Positions 7,773-17,301 are shown, counted from the first letter of the stretch. The stretch is 64,000 nt of DNA from Methylobacterium sp. CB376 (GCF_029714205.1 NZ_CP121648.1:4849001-4913000), one strand, 5' to 3'. Numbers and translations are program-made. Notes: generated by a model from the sequence alone, not told the origin.

Positions 7773-9095
7773 TCACGGCGAGGGCCGCTCCGCCAGCACC
7801 TTGTCGACCCGGCGGCCATCCATGTCGACCACCTCGAAGCGCCAGCCCTCGCGCTCGAACGTGTCGCCGGCGGTCGGGATGCGGCCGAGTTCGGAGATCA
7901 CGTAGCCGGCGAGGGTCGAGTACTCGTCGGTGTCGGGAGCTTGGCTGAAACCGAGGCGCTCGAAGGCCTCCACGGCCGGCATCATCCCGTCGATCAGGAG
8001 CGAGCCGTCCTGGCGCTCGACCACCATCGGCTCCTCGTCCTCGGCGTCCGGAATGTCGCCCGCGATCGCCTCCAGCAGGTCGGTCTGCGTCACGATCCCT
8101 TCGAGATTGCCGTACTCGTCGACGACGATCGCCATCCGGACCGGCTTGGCCTTGAAGGTCTCCAGCACCCGCAGGATCGGCATCGCCTCGTGGACGACGA
8201 TCGGCTCGCGGACCAGCCCGGCAATGTCCGGCTCGGCGCCGTCCAGGATCTGGTTGAGGATGTCCTGCTTGCGCAGCACGCCGACGATCTCGTGGATCTC
8301 GCCGCGGCTCGCCACCAGGGCCTCGTGGCGGCACGCGCGGACCGAGTCGAGGATCGCCTCCCGCGGCTCCTCGACATCGACCCAATCGACCTCGTGCCGC
8401 GGGGTCATGATGTCCCTGATGCGGCGCTCGCCGATCCCGAAGATCCTCGCCACCGCCTCCTGCTGCGCCTCCTGGATCAGCCCGGCCTCCTGGCTCGCCG
8501 CCACCAACAGGGTCAGTTCGGCGGGCGAGTGCAGCGAATCCTCGCCCGTGCCCGGCTGCAGGCCGCACAGGCGCAGCACGCCGTTGCCGAGCCCGTTCAG
8601 GAAGGCGATGGCCGGCCGGAACAGGATCAGGAACAGGCGCAGGGGGCGCACCACCACCAGGGCGGTGCGCTCGCTGCGCTGGAGGGCGAGGCTCTTGGGC
8701 GCCAGTTCGCCGAGCACGATGTGGAGGGCCGTGATCACCACGAAGGCGATCGCGACCGCGATCGCGTGGGCGCTCGCGATGCCGAGGGGGGAGGGCAGCC
8801 ACGCCAGCAGCGGCTCGATCAGGTGGGCCAGGGCCGGCTCGCCGACCCAGCCGAGGGCGAGCGACGAGATGGTGATGCCGAGTTGCGTCGCCGCGAGATG
8901 CGCGTCGAGGTGATCGGTCGCGCGCTGCAGGGCGGCGGCATTGGCCCTCCGCTCCGCCACGAGTTCCTGAACCCGGCTGCGCCGCACCGCCACCAGGGCG
9001 AATTCGGCCGCGACGAAGAACCCGTTCGCGAAGACGAGGAACACGACGGCGAACAGGCCGAGGCCGGTTCCCCAAGCGCTGTCGGAAAAAATCAC
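7773..9095 (-). CDS. HlyC/CorC (CNNM) family transporter-like protein with CBS pair
   Basis: The roughly 440-residue protein has the three parts of the family: an N-terminal CNNM/DUF21 membrane domain (ANGFFVAAEFALVAVRRSRV onward, with GWVGEPALAHLIEP), two CBS domains in the middle (DIMTPRHEVDWVD to VVDEYGNLEGIVTQTDLL) and the C-terminal CorC_HlyC domain (TLAGYVISELGRIPTAGD). Such proteins are linked to magnesium or cobalt efflux and respond to adenine nucleotides through CBS. The start is uncertain: I favour the GTG at 9095 (VIFSDSAWGTG), since the extension to the ATG at 9164 (MQSRYDGAC) is unlike the family. It probably stands alone. Confidence 0.9.
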   Translation of the reverse strand: MIFSDSAWGTGLGLFAVVFLVFANGFFVAAEFALVAVRRSRVQELVAERRANAAALQRATDHLDAHLAATQLGITISSLALGWVGEPALAHLIEPLLAWLPSPLGIASAHAIAVAIAFVVITALHIVLGELAPKSLALQRSERTALVVVRPLRLFLILFRPAIAFLNGLGNGVLRLCGLQPGTGEDSLHSPAELTLLVAASQEAGLIQEAQQEAVARIFGIGERRIRDIMTPRHEVDWVDVEEPREAILDSVRACRHEALVASRGEIHEIVGVLRKQDILNQILDGAEPDIAGLVREPIVVHEAMPILRVLETFKAKPVRMAIVVDEYGNLEGIVTQTDLLEAIAGDIPDAEDEEPMVVERQDGSLLIDGMMPAVEAFERLGFSQAPDTDEYSTLAGYVISELGRIPTAGDTFEREGWRFEVVDMDGRRVDKVLAERPSP

Positions 9096-9195
9096 CGCCT
9101 CCCGTGGCGTGGCGCAACGACACCTCGGCAGGTGGTCGCAGGCCCCGTCATACCGTGACTGCACCCACCGGGCTACGGCCCGCGGGACGGCGGGC

Positions 9196-9801
9196 TCACA
9201 GCACGACCTGGTCGTTGAAGGTCTCGGGCCGGAACGGCAGCTTGAACGCGACCGCGATGCCGCCGTCGAGGTGGCGCACCACCGTGGCGAAGCGCTTGCC
9301 GACCGTGACGGTGGCGCCCACGGCCGGGCGGGCCGCCATCGCCACGGCGGCGCCCGACATCGAGAGGTCGATCAGGGTGCCGGGCAGGAGCGCGCCGTCC
9401 GGCAGCTTCACCTCAACGGCCTTGGTCACCGGCACGATGCGCGCGTCGCTGCGCTGGTCGATGCGGCCGTTCGCCCGCGCCGCCAGCCAGTCGAGCCGGG
9501 CCGCGATCCGGGCGCGGCGCTCGGGCGACACCTCGATCGCGACGACGAAGCCGGTGGGCGTCAGGGACCGGATCACGCCCGTGATCGCCCCGATCGTGTC
9601 GAGGTAGATGGTGACCGGATCGCCGAGGAGCCCCGGCACGGCGGCGAGCAGGTCGGCCTCCGCCGGCGAGAGGCTCCGCGTCTCGCAGGCATGCTCGTCG
9701 CCGTTCGGCAGAAGGTAGCGGCCCGCGATCCGCAGGAGCACGGGCGCCGGTCCGGCCCGGCGGGAATCCGGTGAGCTGACCCGTTCTGACGTCTGCACCA
9801 T
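9196..9801 (-). CDS. PilZ domain protein, probable cyclic-di-GMP receptor
   Basis: The 201-residue protein ends with a canonical PilZ domain. The RxxxR motif is RSDAR (residues 117-121) and the DxSxxG motif is DLSMSG (145-150), the residues that clamp cyclic di-GMP. The N-terminal half (residues 20-95) looks like a second, degenerate PilZ-like barrel without these motifs. The start at 9801 (MVQTSERV) is preferred over upstream codons because everything upstream is Arg/Ala/Pro-rich. It is divergent from two diguanylate cyclase genes, suggesting a local module that makes and reads cyclic di-GMP. The output partner is unknown. Confidence 0.88.
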   Translation of the reverse strand: MVQTSERVSSPDSRRAGPAPVLLRIAGRYLLPNGDEHACETRSLSPAEADLLAAVPGLLGDPVTIYLDTIGAITGVIRSLTPTGFVVAIEVSPERRARIAARLDWLAARANGRIDQRSDARIVPVTKAVEVKLPDGALLPGTLIDLSMSGAAVAMAARPAVGATVTVGKRFATVVRHLDGGIAVAFKLPFRPETFNDQVVL

Positions 9802-10131
9802 GACACCCCGCCCGGTCCGAAGCGCCTCCCCGGACATCGACCCGCCGGCCGCCACGCCGGCAGCACCGGCCGGTCGCGGCCCGCCCCGACTCCGCGCGGT
9901 CACTCTGCCCGCCCGACGTTGCGAATTGGTTGTTGCGATCGCCGACTCGCGAGGCGGGCGCGCCGCCGGCCGCTCTCCGTCCATGCCCCAAGGGCGAACT
10001 CTCTCCCGGGATCCGTCCGCGCCCCCCTGCGGCGGTCGCGGCGGCGGCCCCGGCGATCCGGCCCGCATAAAGGATGTTCATCTTTGCCATGTTTCTTGCA
10101 GGACGCTGGGGAACGTGGAGAGAACCGGACG
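9802..10131. other. Divergent promoter region of the PilZ and GGDEF genes
   Basis: About 330 bases between two divergent starts. Most of it is very GC-rich and holds no convincing gene. The more A/T-rich patches, around 9905-9945 and 10067-10100 (ATAAAGGATG), are the likely promoter sites for the two directions. No operator symmetry was recognised. Confidence 0.4.
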
Positions 10132-11283
10132 ATGCTCGACGTGGCGACATTGCTGGCCGTCGCGACGTGCCTCTGTTTCATCGTCGGCCTGCTGTTCCTC
10201 CTGTCCTGGCGCCAAGCGCCCCGGACCCGGGCGCTCGCGATCTGGGGCGTCGGGCATCTGCTCGCGGCGGTTGCATCGGTCCTCCTCGCGGGGCAGGGCA
10301 CGCTGCCCGACCTGGTCTCCATCGGCCTCGCGAACGCGCTGATGCTGGGCGCCTTCGGCCTGATGTGGAGCGGCGCGCGCAGCTTCGAGGGGCGCCGGAC
10401 GCCCCTCGCCGCCCTGGCGGCCGCCCCCGCCCTCTGGTGCGCGGCCTGCGCGGTCCCGGCTTTCCTGGCGAGTTCCTCGGGGCGGGTGATGCTCGTCGCG
10501 GCCCTCGCGGCGGTGCCGTGCGGCCTCACCGCGCGCGAGATCTGGCGCGGGCGCGGGGAGCCGCTCGTCTCCCGCCTCCCGGCGGCCGCCCTGACGGCGA
10601 GCGAGGCGCTCCTCTTCGTGGTCCGGATCCCGCTCACCGCCCTGCGGCCGCCGAGCGAGCCCTATCCCCTCACGCTCCCGGGGATGGGCGCCCTGGTCCT
10701 GCTGGGCCTGCTCTACACGGTGGCGCTGGCCTTCCTGTTCCTGGCCCTGGCCAAGGAGCGGCTCGAATGGCAGCAGCGGCTCAGCGCGCTCACCGATCCG
10801 CTCACCGGGGCGCTCAACCGGCGCGGCCTGGAGCAGGCCGCCGCCTGCGTGCTGGCGGGCGGGCCGGCGACGCTCCTCCTCCTCGATCTCGATCACTTCA
10901 AGCGCGTGAACGACACCTACGGGCACGGGGTCGGGGACGAGGTGCTCGTCGCCTGCGCTGCCGCGATGCCGGGGTGTCTCCCGCCGCGGGCGGTGATCGG
11001 GCGCCTGGGCGGCGAGGAATTCGCCTGCCTGCTGCCGGACGGGGAGGGGGCGGGGGAGATCGCCGAAGCGATCCGGCGGGCCGTGGCGGCGCTGCGCCTG
11101 GAGCGCGCGCCGGACCTGCACGTGACGGCGAGCATCGGCGCCGCGCGGGGCGGTTCGGAGCTTCAATGCCTGATCGCCAGGGCCGATCGGGCGCTCTACC
11201 GCGCAAAGCGCGGCGGTCGCAACCGCGTCGCCTGGGATCCCGACCGCGTCGGGCCGCCTCCCGATCTCGACCTCGCGTCGTGA
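10132..11283 (+). CDS. Membrane diguanylate cyclase (GGDEF), first of a tandem pair
   Basis: The 383-residue protein has about six predicted membrane helices (residues 4-205), then [27 protein letters not shown] and a GGDEF domain. The active-site motif is GGEEF in [12 protein letters not shown], and the metal/substrate motif [14 protein letters not shown] is intact, so it should make cyclic di-GMP. The inhibitory I-site RxxD is absent (RAVI occupies the position), so product inhibition by that route is unlikely. The start MLDVATLL aligns exactly with the downstream paralogue at 11514. The N-terminal region is a short sensor-like membrane block shared only with that paralogue here. Its TGA stop coincides with the left end of repeat copy B. 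Confidence 0.92.
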   Translation: MLDVATLLAVATCLCFIVGLLFLLSWRQAPRTRALAIWGVGHLLAAVASVLLAGQGTLPDLVSIGLANALMLGAFGLMWSGARSFEGRRTPLAALAAAPALWCAACAVPAFLASSSGRVMLVAALAAVPCGLTAREIWRGRGEPLVSRLPAAALTASEALLFVVRIPLTALRPPSEPYPLTLPGMGALVLLGLLYTVALAFLFLALAKERLEWQQRLSALTDPLTGALNRRGLEQAAACVLAGGPATLLLLDLDHFKRVNDTYGHGVGDEVLVACAAAMPGCLPPRAVIGRLGGEEFACLLPDGEGAGEIAEAIRRAVAALRLERAPDLHVTASIGAARGGSELQCLIARADRALYRAKRGGRNRVAWDPDRVGPPPDLDLAS

Positions 11284-11360
11284 TCCGACATCCGACGGGT
11301 TGCGTCGCCATGCGGAGTTCGGCTTCGCTCAAGCGCCGCGCGGGCGAGGGAGCCTGGCCG
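11281..11360. repeat. Stop-codon-associated REP-like repeat, copy B (partial)
   Basis: Begins TGATCCGACATCCG, matching the left end of copy C (TCATCCGACATCCG), and continues through GGCTTCGCTCAAGCGCCGCGCGGGC, shared with copies A and C. The right-hand palindrome is missing. Its first three bases are the TGA stop codon of the upstream diguanylate cyclase. Unlike the other copies, the gene lies on its left side. Confidence 0.7.
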
Positions 11361-11513
11361 GCGCGCCTGCGGCCGGGGCCGATGCACCGCGGCATCGTTG
11401 CCGCGAAAACCACCGGCCCGCGCCCCGGATCGCTCGGAAATGCGGCCGGAGCCGTTGTCTCGGCGGCGGGATTGTATTGTTGATATCCTGCACGCAAGGA
11501 TACTCGCCTGCCG

Positions 11514-12668
11514 ATGGTGCTCGATGCCGCGACGCTGATGCTCGTGACGATGTTCGTCACGCTGATCGTCGGCCTGCTGTTCCTGCTGTCGTGGCGGCAG
11601 GCGCGGCAGACCCGGGCCCTGGCGATCTGGGGCTTCGCGCATCTCCTCGGGGCCGCGGGCTCGGCGCTGATCTCCGGGCGCGGCCTGATCCCGGACGCGC
11701 TGTCGGTCGGGCTCGCCAACGCCATCATGCTGGGCGCCTACGCGCTGATCTGGAGCGGCGCCCGCAGCTTCGAAGGGCGCGGGACCTCCCCGGCCGCGCT
11801 CCTCGCCGCGCCGCTCCTCTGGCTGGCCGCCTGCGCGGTACCTGATTTCTACGCCTCGATGACCGCGCGGATCGTCGGCGCCTCCGGCGCCGCCGCCCTG
11901 CTCTGCGGCCTGACCGCGTGGGAGATCTGGCGAGGGCGGGACGAGCCGCTGGTCTCGCGCGCGCCCGCCGCCGCGGTGGTGGGGAGCGAGGCGCTGCTCT
12001 ACGCCGTGCGCATCCCGGCCACCCTGACCTTCCCGGTCCCCGCCGGGAACCCGCTGGTCAGCCCCTGGGTGGCGGTGCTCTGCTTCGCGGCCCTGCTCTA
12101 CACGGTGGCGATCGCCTTCCTGTTCATGGCGCTGGCCAAGGAGCGGCTCGAATGGGAGCAGCGGCTGAGCGCCCTCTCCGACCCGCTCACCGGCGTTTGC
12201 AACCGCCGCGGCCTGGAGGTGCGGGCCGCCTCCCTCCTGGCGAGCGGGCGGGCGACGCTGCTGCTGTTCGACCTCGACCACTTCAAGCGCGTGAACGACA
12301 CCTACGGGCACGCGATCGGCGACGCGGTGCTGGTCGGCTTCTGCGCCGCCGCCCAGGCGCTGCTGCCGCCCCAGGCGGTGCTGGCGCGGCTCGGCGGCGA
12401 GGAATTCGCCTGCCTGCTCCCCGCCGACGCCGCGGCCGGCCCGATCGCCGAGACGATCCGGCGGGCGGTCGCGGCGCTGCGGCCGGATTGCGAGCCGGGC
12501 CTGCGCATCACGGTGAGCGTCGGCGCTGCCCGGGGCGGCACCAGCCTGGAGCGGCTTCTCGCGCGGGCGGACGCGGCGCTCTACGAGGCCAAGCGCCTCG
12601 GCCGCGACCGCGTGGTCTGGGCCGCGGGCGCCCGGCGGGGAGACCGCGCGCTCAGCGCGGCCTCGTGA
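11514..12668 (+). CDS. Membrane diguanylate cyclase (GGDEF), second of a tandem pair
   Basis: The 384-residue protein is a close paralogue of the gene 230 bases upstream. The same order of about six membrane helices is followed by [27 protein letters not shown], the [14 protein letters not shown] motif and an intact GGEEF. The I-site position reads QAVL, so it also lacks RxxD. Segments around the linker are nearly identical at DNA level. It should make cyclic di-GMP; the separate membrane halves have diverged more and could sense different cues. Its 3' end overlaps the convergent ccmH by 17 bases. The start is the ATG that aligns with the paralogue. Confidence 0.92.
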   Translation: MVLDAATLMLVTMFVTLIVGLLFLLSWRQARQTRALAIWGFAHLLGAAGSALISGRGLIPDALSVGLANAIMLGAYALIWSGARSFEGRGTSPAALLAAPLLWLAACAVPDFYASMTARIVGASGAAALLCGLTAWEIWRGRDEPLVSRAPAAAVVGSEALLYAVRIPATLTFPVPAGNPLVSPWVAVLCFAALLYTVAIAFLFMALAKERLEWEQRLSALSDPLTGVCNRRGLEVRAASLLASGRATLLLFDLDHFKRVNDTYGHAIGDAVLVGFCAAAQALLPPQAVLARLGGEEFACLLPADAAAGPIAETIRRAVAALRPDCEPGLRITVSVGAARGGTSLERLLARADAALYEAKRLGRDRVVWAAGARRGDRALSAAS

Positions 12669-13110
12669 GCTCGGCGAGGGCCGCCTCCTCCTCCGGCGAC
12701 AGGGAGGCCGGCCGCGCGGGCCGGCGGCGCCGGGCGCGCAGCCACAGGCCGAGCCCGCCGAGGGCGAGCACCGCCGGGGGCGTGAGCCAGAGCACGGCCG
12801 TGTGCCACGCCAGGACGGGCCGCAGCAGCACGAATTCCCCGTAGCGCCGCACGACGTAGTCGACCACGGCCTGATCGTCGTCGCCCTGGCGCAGGCGCTC
12901 GCGCACGATCAGCCGCAGGTCGCGGGCGAGCGGCGCGTCGGAATCGTCGATCGACTGGTTCTGGCAGACGAGGCAGCGCAGGCCCGCCGAGATGTCGCGC
13001 GCCCGCGCCTCGAGCTGCGGGTCGGCCATCACCTCGTTCGGCTGCACCGCCCGGGCGGCGGGGGCGAAGGCGAGGAGCAGCAGGAGGGCGACGGGGAGGA
13101 GACGCGGCAT
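12652..13110 (-). CDS. ccmH: Cytochrome c maturation protein CcmH (CycL)
   Basis: The 152-residue protein has a signal peptide (to about ARA, residue 21), the CcmH domain with the thiol motif [11 protein letters not shown] (Cys46, Cys49), and a C-terminal membrane anchor (about residues 105-125) with a basic cytoplasmic tail. CcmH reduces or hands over apocytochrome thiols during covalent heme attachment in the periplasm. It is the last gene of ccmI-ccmE-ccmF-ccmH, four bases from ccmF, so co-translated. Its length and fusion state are those of the alphaproteobacterial short CcmH, with the CcmI part encoded separately. Confidence 0.96.
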   Translation of the reverse strand: MPRLLPVALLLLLAFAPAARAVQPNEVMADPQLEARARDISAGLRCLVCQNQSIDDSDAPLARDLRLIVRERLRQGDDDQAVVDYVVRRYGEFVLLRPVLAWHTAVLWLTPPAVLALGGLGLWLRARRRRPARPASLSPEEEAALAELTRPR

Positions 13111-13114
13111 CGGC

Positions 13115-15097
13115 CTACTCCGCCGGAACCGGCGCGGACTCGGCGGGCACCCGGCGCTGGGCAGGGGCGCCGATCCGGAAGCGCCGGTCGGTGAGGGAGA
13201 GCCCGCCGCCGAGCGCCATCACCACGGCGCCGAGCCAGATCAGCAGCACCAGCGGCTTGTAGTAGAGGCGGATGCCGAGCGCGCCGTCCGCCTGGCTCTC
13301 GCCGACGCTCGCGTAGACCTGGCTCACCCCGATCGTCAGCAGGCTCGCCTCGCTCACCGCCATGTTGCGGGCGCCGAAGAAGCGCTTGCCGGGGTCCAGC
13401 GTGCCGACGAGCGCGCCGTCCGGTCCCCGGATCGCGAGCTGGGCCACGGTCTCGGTGTAGTTCGGCCCGGTGCGCGGCACGATCCCGCTCAGGGTCGCCG
13501 TGTAGGGGCCGGCCGTGAGCTGACCGCCCCGCGGCACCGTGGCGAGCGCCTCGACGCTCCAGGCCTGGGCGGCGATGCCGATCACCGTGAGGCCGACGCC
13601 CGCATGCGCCATCGCGGTGCCCCAGGCCGAGCGCGGCAGGCCGGCGGCGCGGCGCAGCGACAGGCCGAGGGAGCGCCCCTTGGCGCGGGTCGCGATCTCC
13701 ATGGCGGCGCCGACCACCAGGTAGGCGCCGAGACCGATGCCGAGCGGCGCCGCCGCGGGCCCGCCGCGCCGCAGGGCGATCATCCCGAGCGTCGCCGCGA
13801 TCCCGGCACCGACGCCGATCAGCAGGCGCTGCGCCGCCGCCCCGAGGTCGCCCCGCTTCCAGGCCAGGGTCTGCCCGAAGGGGACGAGCAGGAGGAGGGG
13901 CACCGCGAGCGGCAGGAAGGTGAGGTTGAAGAACGGCGCCCCCACGGAGATCTTCTCGCCGGTCAGGGATTCGAGGACCAGCGGGTAGAGGGTGCCGACC
14001 AGCACCGTGGCGCAGGCCGCCGACAGGAAGAGGTTGTTGAGGACGAGCGCCCCCTCGCGGGAGATCGGCGCGAAGATCCCGCCCTGGCGCAGCAGCGGCG
14101 CCCGCCACGCGAACAGCGCCAGCGAGCCGCCGATGAACAGGACCAGGATGGCGAGGATGAAGGTGCCGCGCGCCGGGTCGGTCGCGAAGGTGTGGACCGA
14201 GGTGAGCACGCCCGAGCGCACCAGGAACGTGCCGAGCAGCGAGAGCGAGAAGGTCAGGATGGCGAGCAGCACCGTCCAGACCTTGAGCGCGTCGCGCTTC
14301 TCCATCACGACGGTGGAGTGGATCAGCGCGGTCCCGGCGAGCCAGGGCATCAGCGAGGCGTTCTCGACCGGGTCCCAGAACCACCAGCCGCCCCAGCCGA
14401 GCTCGTAATAGGCCCAGTACGAGCCCATCGCGATGCCGACCGTGAGGAAGCACCATGCCAGGAGCGTCCAGGGCCGCACCGCCCGGGCCCAGACCGCGTC
14501 GATGCGCCCCTCGAGGAGTGCCGCGATCGCGAAGGCGAAGGTGATCGAGAACCCGACATAGCCGAGGTAGAGGAGCGGCGGGTGGATCGCGAGGCCCGGA
14601 TCCTGGAGGATCGGGTTGAGGTCGCGTCCCTCGGCCGGGGCGGGGTCGAGCCGCGCGAAGGGGTTCGACGTCGTCAGGATGAAGAGCAGGAACACGAAGG
14701 TGACCGTGGCCTGCACGCCCAGCGTGTTGGCCCGCAGGGCCGCCGGAACCGAATCGCGGGCGAGCGCCACGATCGCCCCGAACAGCGCCAGGATCAGCAC
14801 CCAGAGGAGCATCGAGCCCTCGTGGTTCCCCCAGACGCCGGAGATCTTGTAGACGAGCGGCTTGAGCGAGTGGGAATTCTCGAACACGTTGAGGACCGAG
14901 AAGTCCGAGCGCACATGCGCCAGCGTGAGGGCGGCGAACGCGAAGGCGATGCAGGCGAAGGTCGCGAGCGCGGCCGGAACGGCGACGCTGCGCAGGATTG
15001 GGTCGCGGGCGCGGGCGGCCCAGGCCGGCATCACCGCCTGGGCGAGCGAGAGGGCGAGCGCGAGCGCCAGCGCGTAGTGACCAGCCTCGATCAGCAA
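13115..15097 (-). CDS. ccmF: Cytochrome c heme lyase subunit CcmF (CycK)
   Basis: The 660-residue multi-pass membrane protein carries the heme-handling WWD segment [20 protein letters not shown] and the early [13 protein letters not shown] motif, both diagnostic of CcmF. It transfers heme from CcmE to apocytochrome c together with CcmH and CcmI at the inner membrane. I choose the TTG at 15097 as start ([10 protein letters not shown]), because family members begin with this helix and GAGGCGAGG lies just upstream; the open frame to 15208 is unlike the family. It sits between ccmE and ccmH in the same direction. Confidence 0.95.
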   Translation of the reverse strand: MLIEAGHYALALALALSLAQAVMPAWAARARDPILRSVAVPAALATFACIAFAFAALTLAHVRSDFSVLNVFENSHSLKPLVYKISGVWGNHEGSMLLWVLILALFGAIVALARDSVPAALRANTLGVQATVTFVFLLFILTTSNPFARLDPAPAEGRDLNPILQDPGLAIHPPLLYLGYVGFSITFAFAIAALLEGRIDAVWARAVRPWTLLAWCFLTVGIAMGSYWAYYELGWGGWWFWDPVENASLMPWLAGTALIHSTVVMEKRDALKVWTVLLAILTFSLSLLGTFLVRSGVLTSVHTFATDPARGTFILAILVLFIGGSLALFAWRAPLLRQGGIFAPISREGALVLNNLFLSAACATVLVGTLYPLVLESLTGEKISVGAPFFNLTFLPLAVPLLLLVPFGQTLAWKRGDLGAAAQRLLIGVGAGIAATLGMIALRRGGPAAAPLGIGLGAYLVVGAAMEIATRAKGRSLGLSLRRAAGLPRSAWGTAMAHAGVGLTVIGIAAQAWSVEALATVPRGGQLTAGPYTATLSGIVPRTGPNYTETVAQLAIRGPDGALVGTLDPGKRFFGARNMAVSEASLLTIGVSQVYASVGESQADGALGIRLYYKPLVLLIWLGAVVMALGGGLSLTDRRFRIGAPAQRRVPAESAPVPAE

Positions 15098-15223
15098 GGG
15101 CCTCGCCTCATTCGTATCCCGGGCCGCATCCCGGCCCCCGCCGCCTTGTAGTCCGCTTGCGCGCGCCCGCCGCCACGATGTTTCGCCGCACGGACAACCC
15201 GCCGCCATCCGCCCGGGCGGCGC

Positions 15224-15715
15224 TCAGGGCGCGCGCGCCTCGCCGCTCGCCGTGCGCGGCGGAGCCGGCGCCGGATGGCCGGCGCCCTCCTGCCAGCGGC
15301 CCGACTTCTTGAGCGCGTCCGCGACCTCGCGCGGCATGTAGGTCTCGTCGTGCTTGGCCAGCACCGTGTCGGCGCGGAACACGCCGCCCGGCTCCATCGC
15401 CCCCTCCGCCACCACGCCCTGACCCTCGCGGAACAGGTCCGGCAACAGGCCCCGGTAGCGCACCGGCAGGCGGGCGGCGTTGTCGGTGACCGCGAAGGTG
15501 ACCTGGCTGTCGGGCCCGCGCACGACCGAGCCCGCCTCGACGAGGCCGCCGAGGCGGAAGCGCACGCCCGGCGCCACGGCCTCGCGGGCGATCTCGCTCG
15601 GGGAGCGGAAGAACACGATGGTGCCGCTCATCGCCCAGAGCACCAGCCCCAGCGCCACCGCGAGCACCGCCCCGCAAGTGCCGATGAAGACGAGCCGACG
15701 CTGCTTGCGGGTCAC
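15224..15715 (-). CDS. ccmE: Cytochrome c maturation heme chaperone CcmE (CycJ)
   Basis: The 163-residue protein begins MTRKQRRL, has one N-terminal membrane anchor (residues 9-30), then the OB-fold periplasmic domain. The heme-binding motif HDETYMP contains His122, which binds heme covalently, and Tyr126, the axial ligand. It carries heme from CcmC to CcmF. The start is a GTG at 15715. A 24-codon frame (MRTSREKL, 15712-15786) ends with GTGA overlapping this start; it could be a leader for translational coupling, but it has no ribosome site of its own. The C-terminal Pro/Ala tail is variable in the family. Confidence 0.96.
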   Translation of the reverse strand: MTRKQRRLVFIGTCGAVLAVALGLVLWAMSGTIVFFRSPSEIAREAVAPGVRFRLGGLVEAGSVVRGPDSQVTFAVTDNAARLPVRYRGLLPDLFREGQGVVAEGAMEPGGVFRADTVLAKHDETYMPREVADALKKSGRWQEGAGHPAPAPPRTASGEARAP

Positions 15716-15831
15716 GGGCGGGCCTCCGGCGGCTCTCCGGTACGACGGATCGGCATCATCCGGAGCTTCTCCCGGCTCGTTCTCATGCGCGCCACTCTAG
15801 AGCATTCGAAAGGTGACGGAAATCCGCGGCG

Positions 15832-17094
15832 TCAGGGCGCCGCGAGGCCGAGTTCGCGCGCCACCGCCTCGACCGGGCCGGCCTCTCCGCCGAGCGCCGC
15901 GCGGGCGCGGGCGAGGGCCTCGGCCGCCCTGTCGCGCTCGCCCATCACCCCGTAGGAGCGCACGAGACGCGCCCATTCCTCGGGGCTGCCGCCCTGCGCG
16001 GCGAGGCGGCGGTCGAGCCCCGCCACCATGCCGCGGATCGCGCCGCGCTGCTCCTCGGACAGGCCGGGTCCGGCCTCGCCCGGCGGCGTCCCGCCGCTCC
16101 CGGGCAGGGCAGGCTTCGCCCCGCCCTCGGGCTTCGCCTCGCCCTCGGGCCTCGCCCCGCTCTCGGGCCTGGGCCCGCCCGCGGGCGGCGTGCCGCCGAG
16201 GCGCTGGATGCTCTCGCGCAACAGAGGCATCCAGGGCGCGTCGGCCGGGGAGGCCTCGGCCAGCGCCGCGTAGCGCGAGAGGGCGAGCGCGCGGTCCCCG
16301 TCCTGCTCGGCCGCCCGCGCGAGGTAGAAGCGCGGCTTGACCCCGCTCGGATCCGCCGCGAGCGAGCGCTCGAAGGCGCCGCGCGCCTGGCCCGACACCA
16401 TGCCGTCCGCCGAGGCGACCAGCGCCTCCCCGTAATCGGCGAGGCGGGTCCCGCTGTCGCCGAGCAGGCGGAGGGCCGATTCGTAGGCCCTCACGGCGTC
16501 CTCGGTGCGGCCGAGGCGGAGATAGACCGGGGCCAGGACCTCCCAGCCGCGGCCGTCCTCCGGGTGCTTCGCGAGGTGAGTCTCGATCTGCGCGATGCCG
16601 GACGCCAGATCGCGGGTGGCCGAGTCGCGGGTGGCCGAGTCGCGGCCGGCCGGGTCGCGGGCGGAGTCGCGCGCCGCGGCGAGGCGCTCAGCCTGGGGCT
16701 GCGAGGGCAGGCTCGGCGCGCCGTAGAGGCCGTAGACGATCAGGGCCACCAGGGGCACGGTCGAGAGGGCGAAGGCCGAGGCCGCGCGGCGGTGCCGCAG
16801 GGCCGGCTCGCCCACCCGCGGCGCGTCCGCTGTGCCGAGCGTGCGGCTCGCCCGCAGCAGCCGCCGCGCCGCCTCCGCGCGGGCCGCCTCGGCCTCGCCG
16901 GGGCCGATGAGCCCGCGGGCCCGGTCGCGCTCGATGTCGCGGAGCTGGTCCTCGTAGAAGCCGGTCTCGGTGGCGAGGAGGGATTCGGCTCCCGCCTCCG
17001 GCAGGGCCGGGTTCGGGCGGCGCGACAGCGGCCAGAGCAGCGCGAGCACCGCCGCCCCGGTCATTGCTGCGAAGAGGAACCAGATCGCCGTCAT
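15832..17094 (-). CDS. ccmI: Cytochrome c biogenesis protein CcmI (CycH), TPR
   Basis: The 420-residue protein has the CcmI N-terminus (membrane helix, then LLATETGFYEDQLRDIERDRARGLIGPGEAEAAR), a second helix near residue 115, and a periplasmic TPR region (WEVLAPVYLRLGRTEDAVRAYESALRLL and similar). CcmI holds apocytochrome c for the heme lyase. Two low-complexity stretches are odd: RDSATRDSATRD between helix 2 and the TPRs, from a 15-bp DNA repeat (16610-16669), and SGARPEGEAKPEGGAKP nearer the C-terminus, from an 18-bp repeat. Both sit in linkers, so function need not suffer. It is the first gene of the ccm block. Confidence 0.94.
   Translation of the reverse strand: MTAIWFLFAAMTGAAVLALLWPLSRRPNPALPEAGAESLLATETGFYEDQLRDIERDRARGLIGPGEAEAARAEAARRLLRASRTLGTADAPRVGEPALRHRRAASAFALSTVPLVALIVYGLYGAPSLPSQPQAERLAAARDSARDPAGRDSATRDSATRDLASGIAQIETHLAKHPEDGRGWEVLAPVYLRLGRTEDAVRAYESALRLLGDSGTRLADYGEALVASADGMVSGQARGAFERSLAADPSGVKPRFYLARAAEQDGDRALALSRYAALAEASPADAPWMPLLRESIQRLGGTPPAGGPRPESGARPEGEAKPEGGAKPALPGSGGTPPGEAGPGLSEEQRGAIRGMVAGLDRRLAAQGGSPEEWARLVRSYGVMGERDRAAEALARARAALGGEAGPVEAVARELGLAAP
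16610..16669. repeat. 15-bp tandem repeat inside ccmI
   Basis: Four units of TCGCGGGTGGCCGAG-type sequence lie head to tail; the first two are identical and the last two have diverged. On the coding (minus) strand they encode repeated RDSAT-type pentapeptides in the linker between the second membrane helix and the TPR domain. The unit is a multiple of three, so copy changes keep the frame. Confidence 0.8.
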
Positions 17095-17207
17095 GTCGAT
17101 CGTCTAGCCGCCGGAACCGCCGGACACGATCGGACGGCGCGGCGACACGTCGTCACGCGATGAGGAGAGCCCCGCGCGGCGCAGGGCTGCTCTGTCGGGT
17201 CCTAAAC

Positions 17208-17240
17208 GCTGCATTGCGCAACGCGTGCTGCATTGCAACG
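17208..17240. promoter_or_regulatory. Candidate operator: GCTGCATTGC direct repeat
   Basis: GCTGCATTGC occurs at 17208-17217 and 17227-17236, offset by 19 bases, close to two DNA turns. The first is followed by GCAACG and the second by AACG, so each holds a TTGC/GCAA-like half-symmetry. The site lies in the divergent space between ccmI and the MFS gene, 62 bases before the MFS start, suiting a repressor of the exporter. No regulator gene is adjacent. Confidence 0.35.
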
Positions 17241-17301
17241 TTGGAGCCGCGGAGCCCCGGTCCCCTGCCGGACCCTCGTTCCTCGGAGCCGGCCAAGCCG
17301 C

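Noticed and set aside
12992..15151. Long plus-strand frame opposite ccmH and ccmF
   Set aside because: Antisense to two well-conserved cytochrome maturation genes; repetitive Arg/Glu/Gly residues.
15712..15786. 24-codon leader gene before ccmE
   Set aside because: It ends with a GTGA overlap to ccmE, which is suggestive, but there is no ribosome site and the length is too short to judge; recorded in the ccmE entry only.
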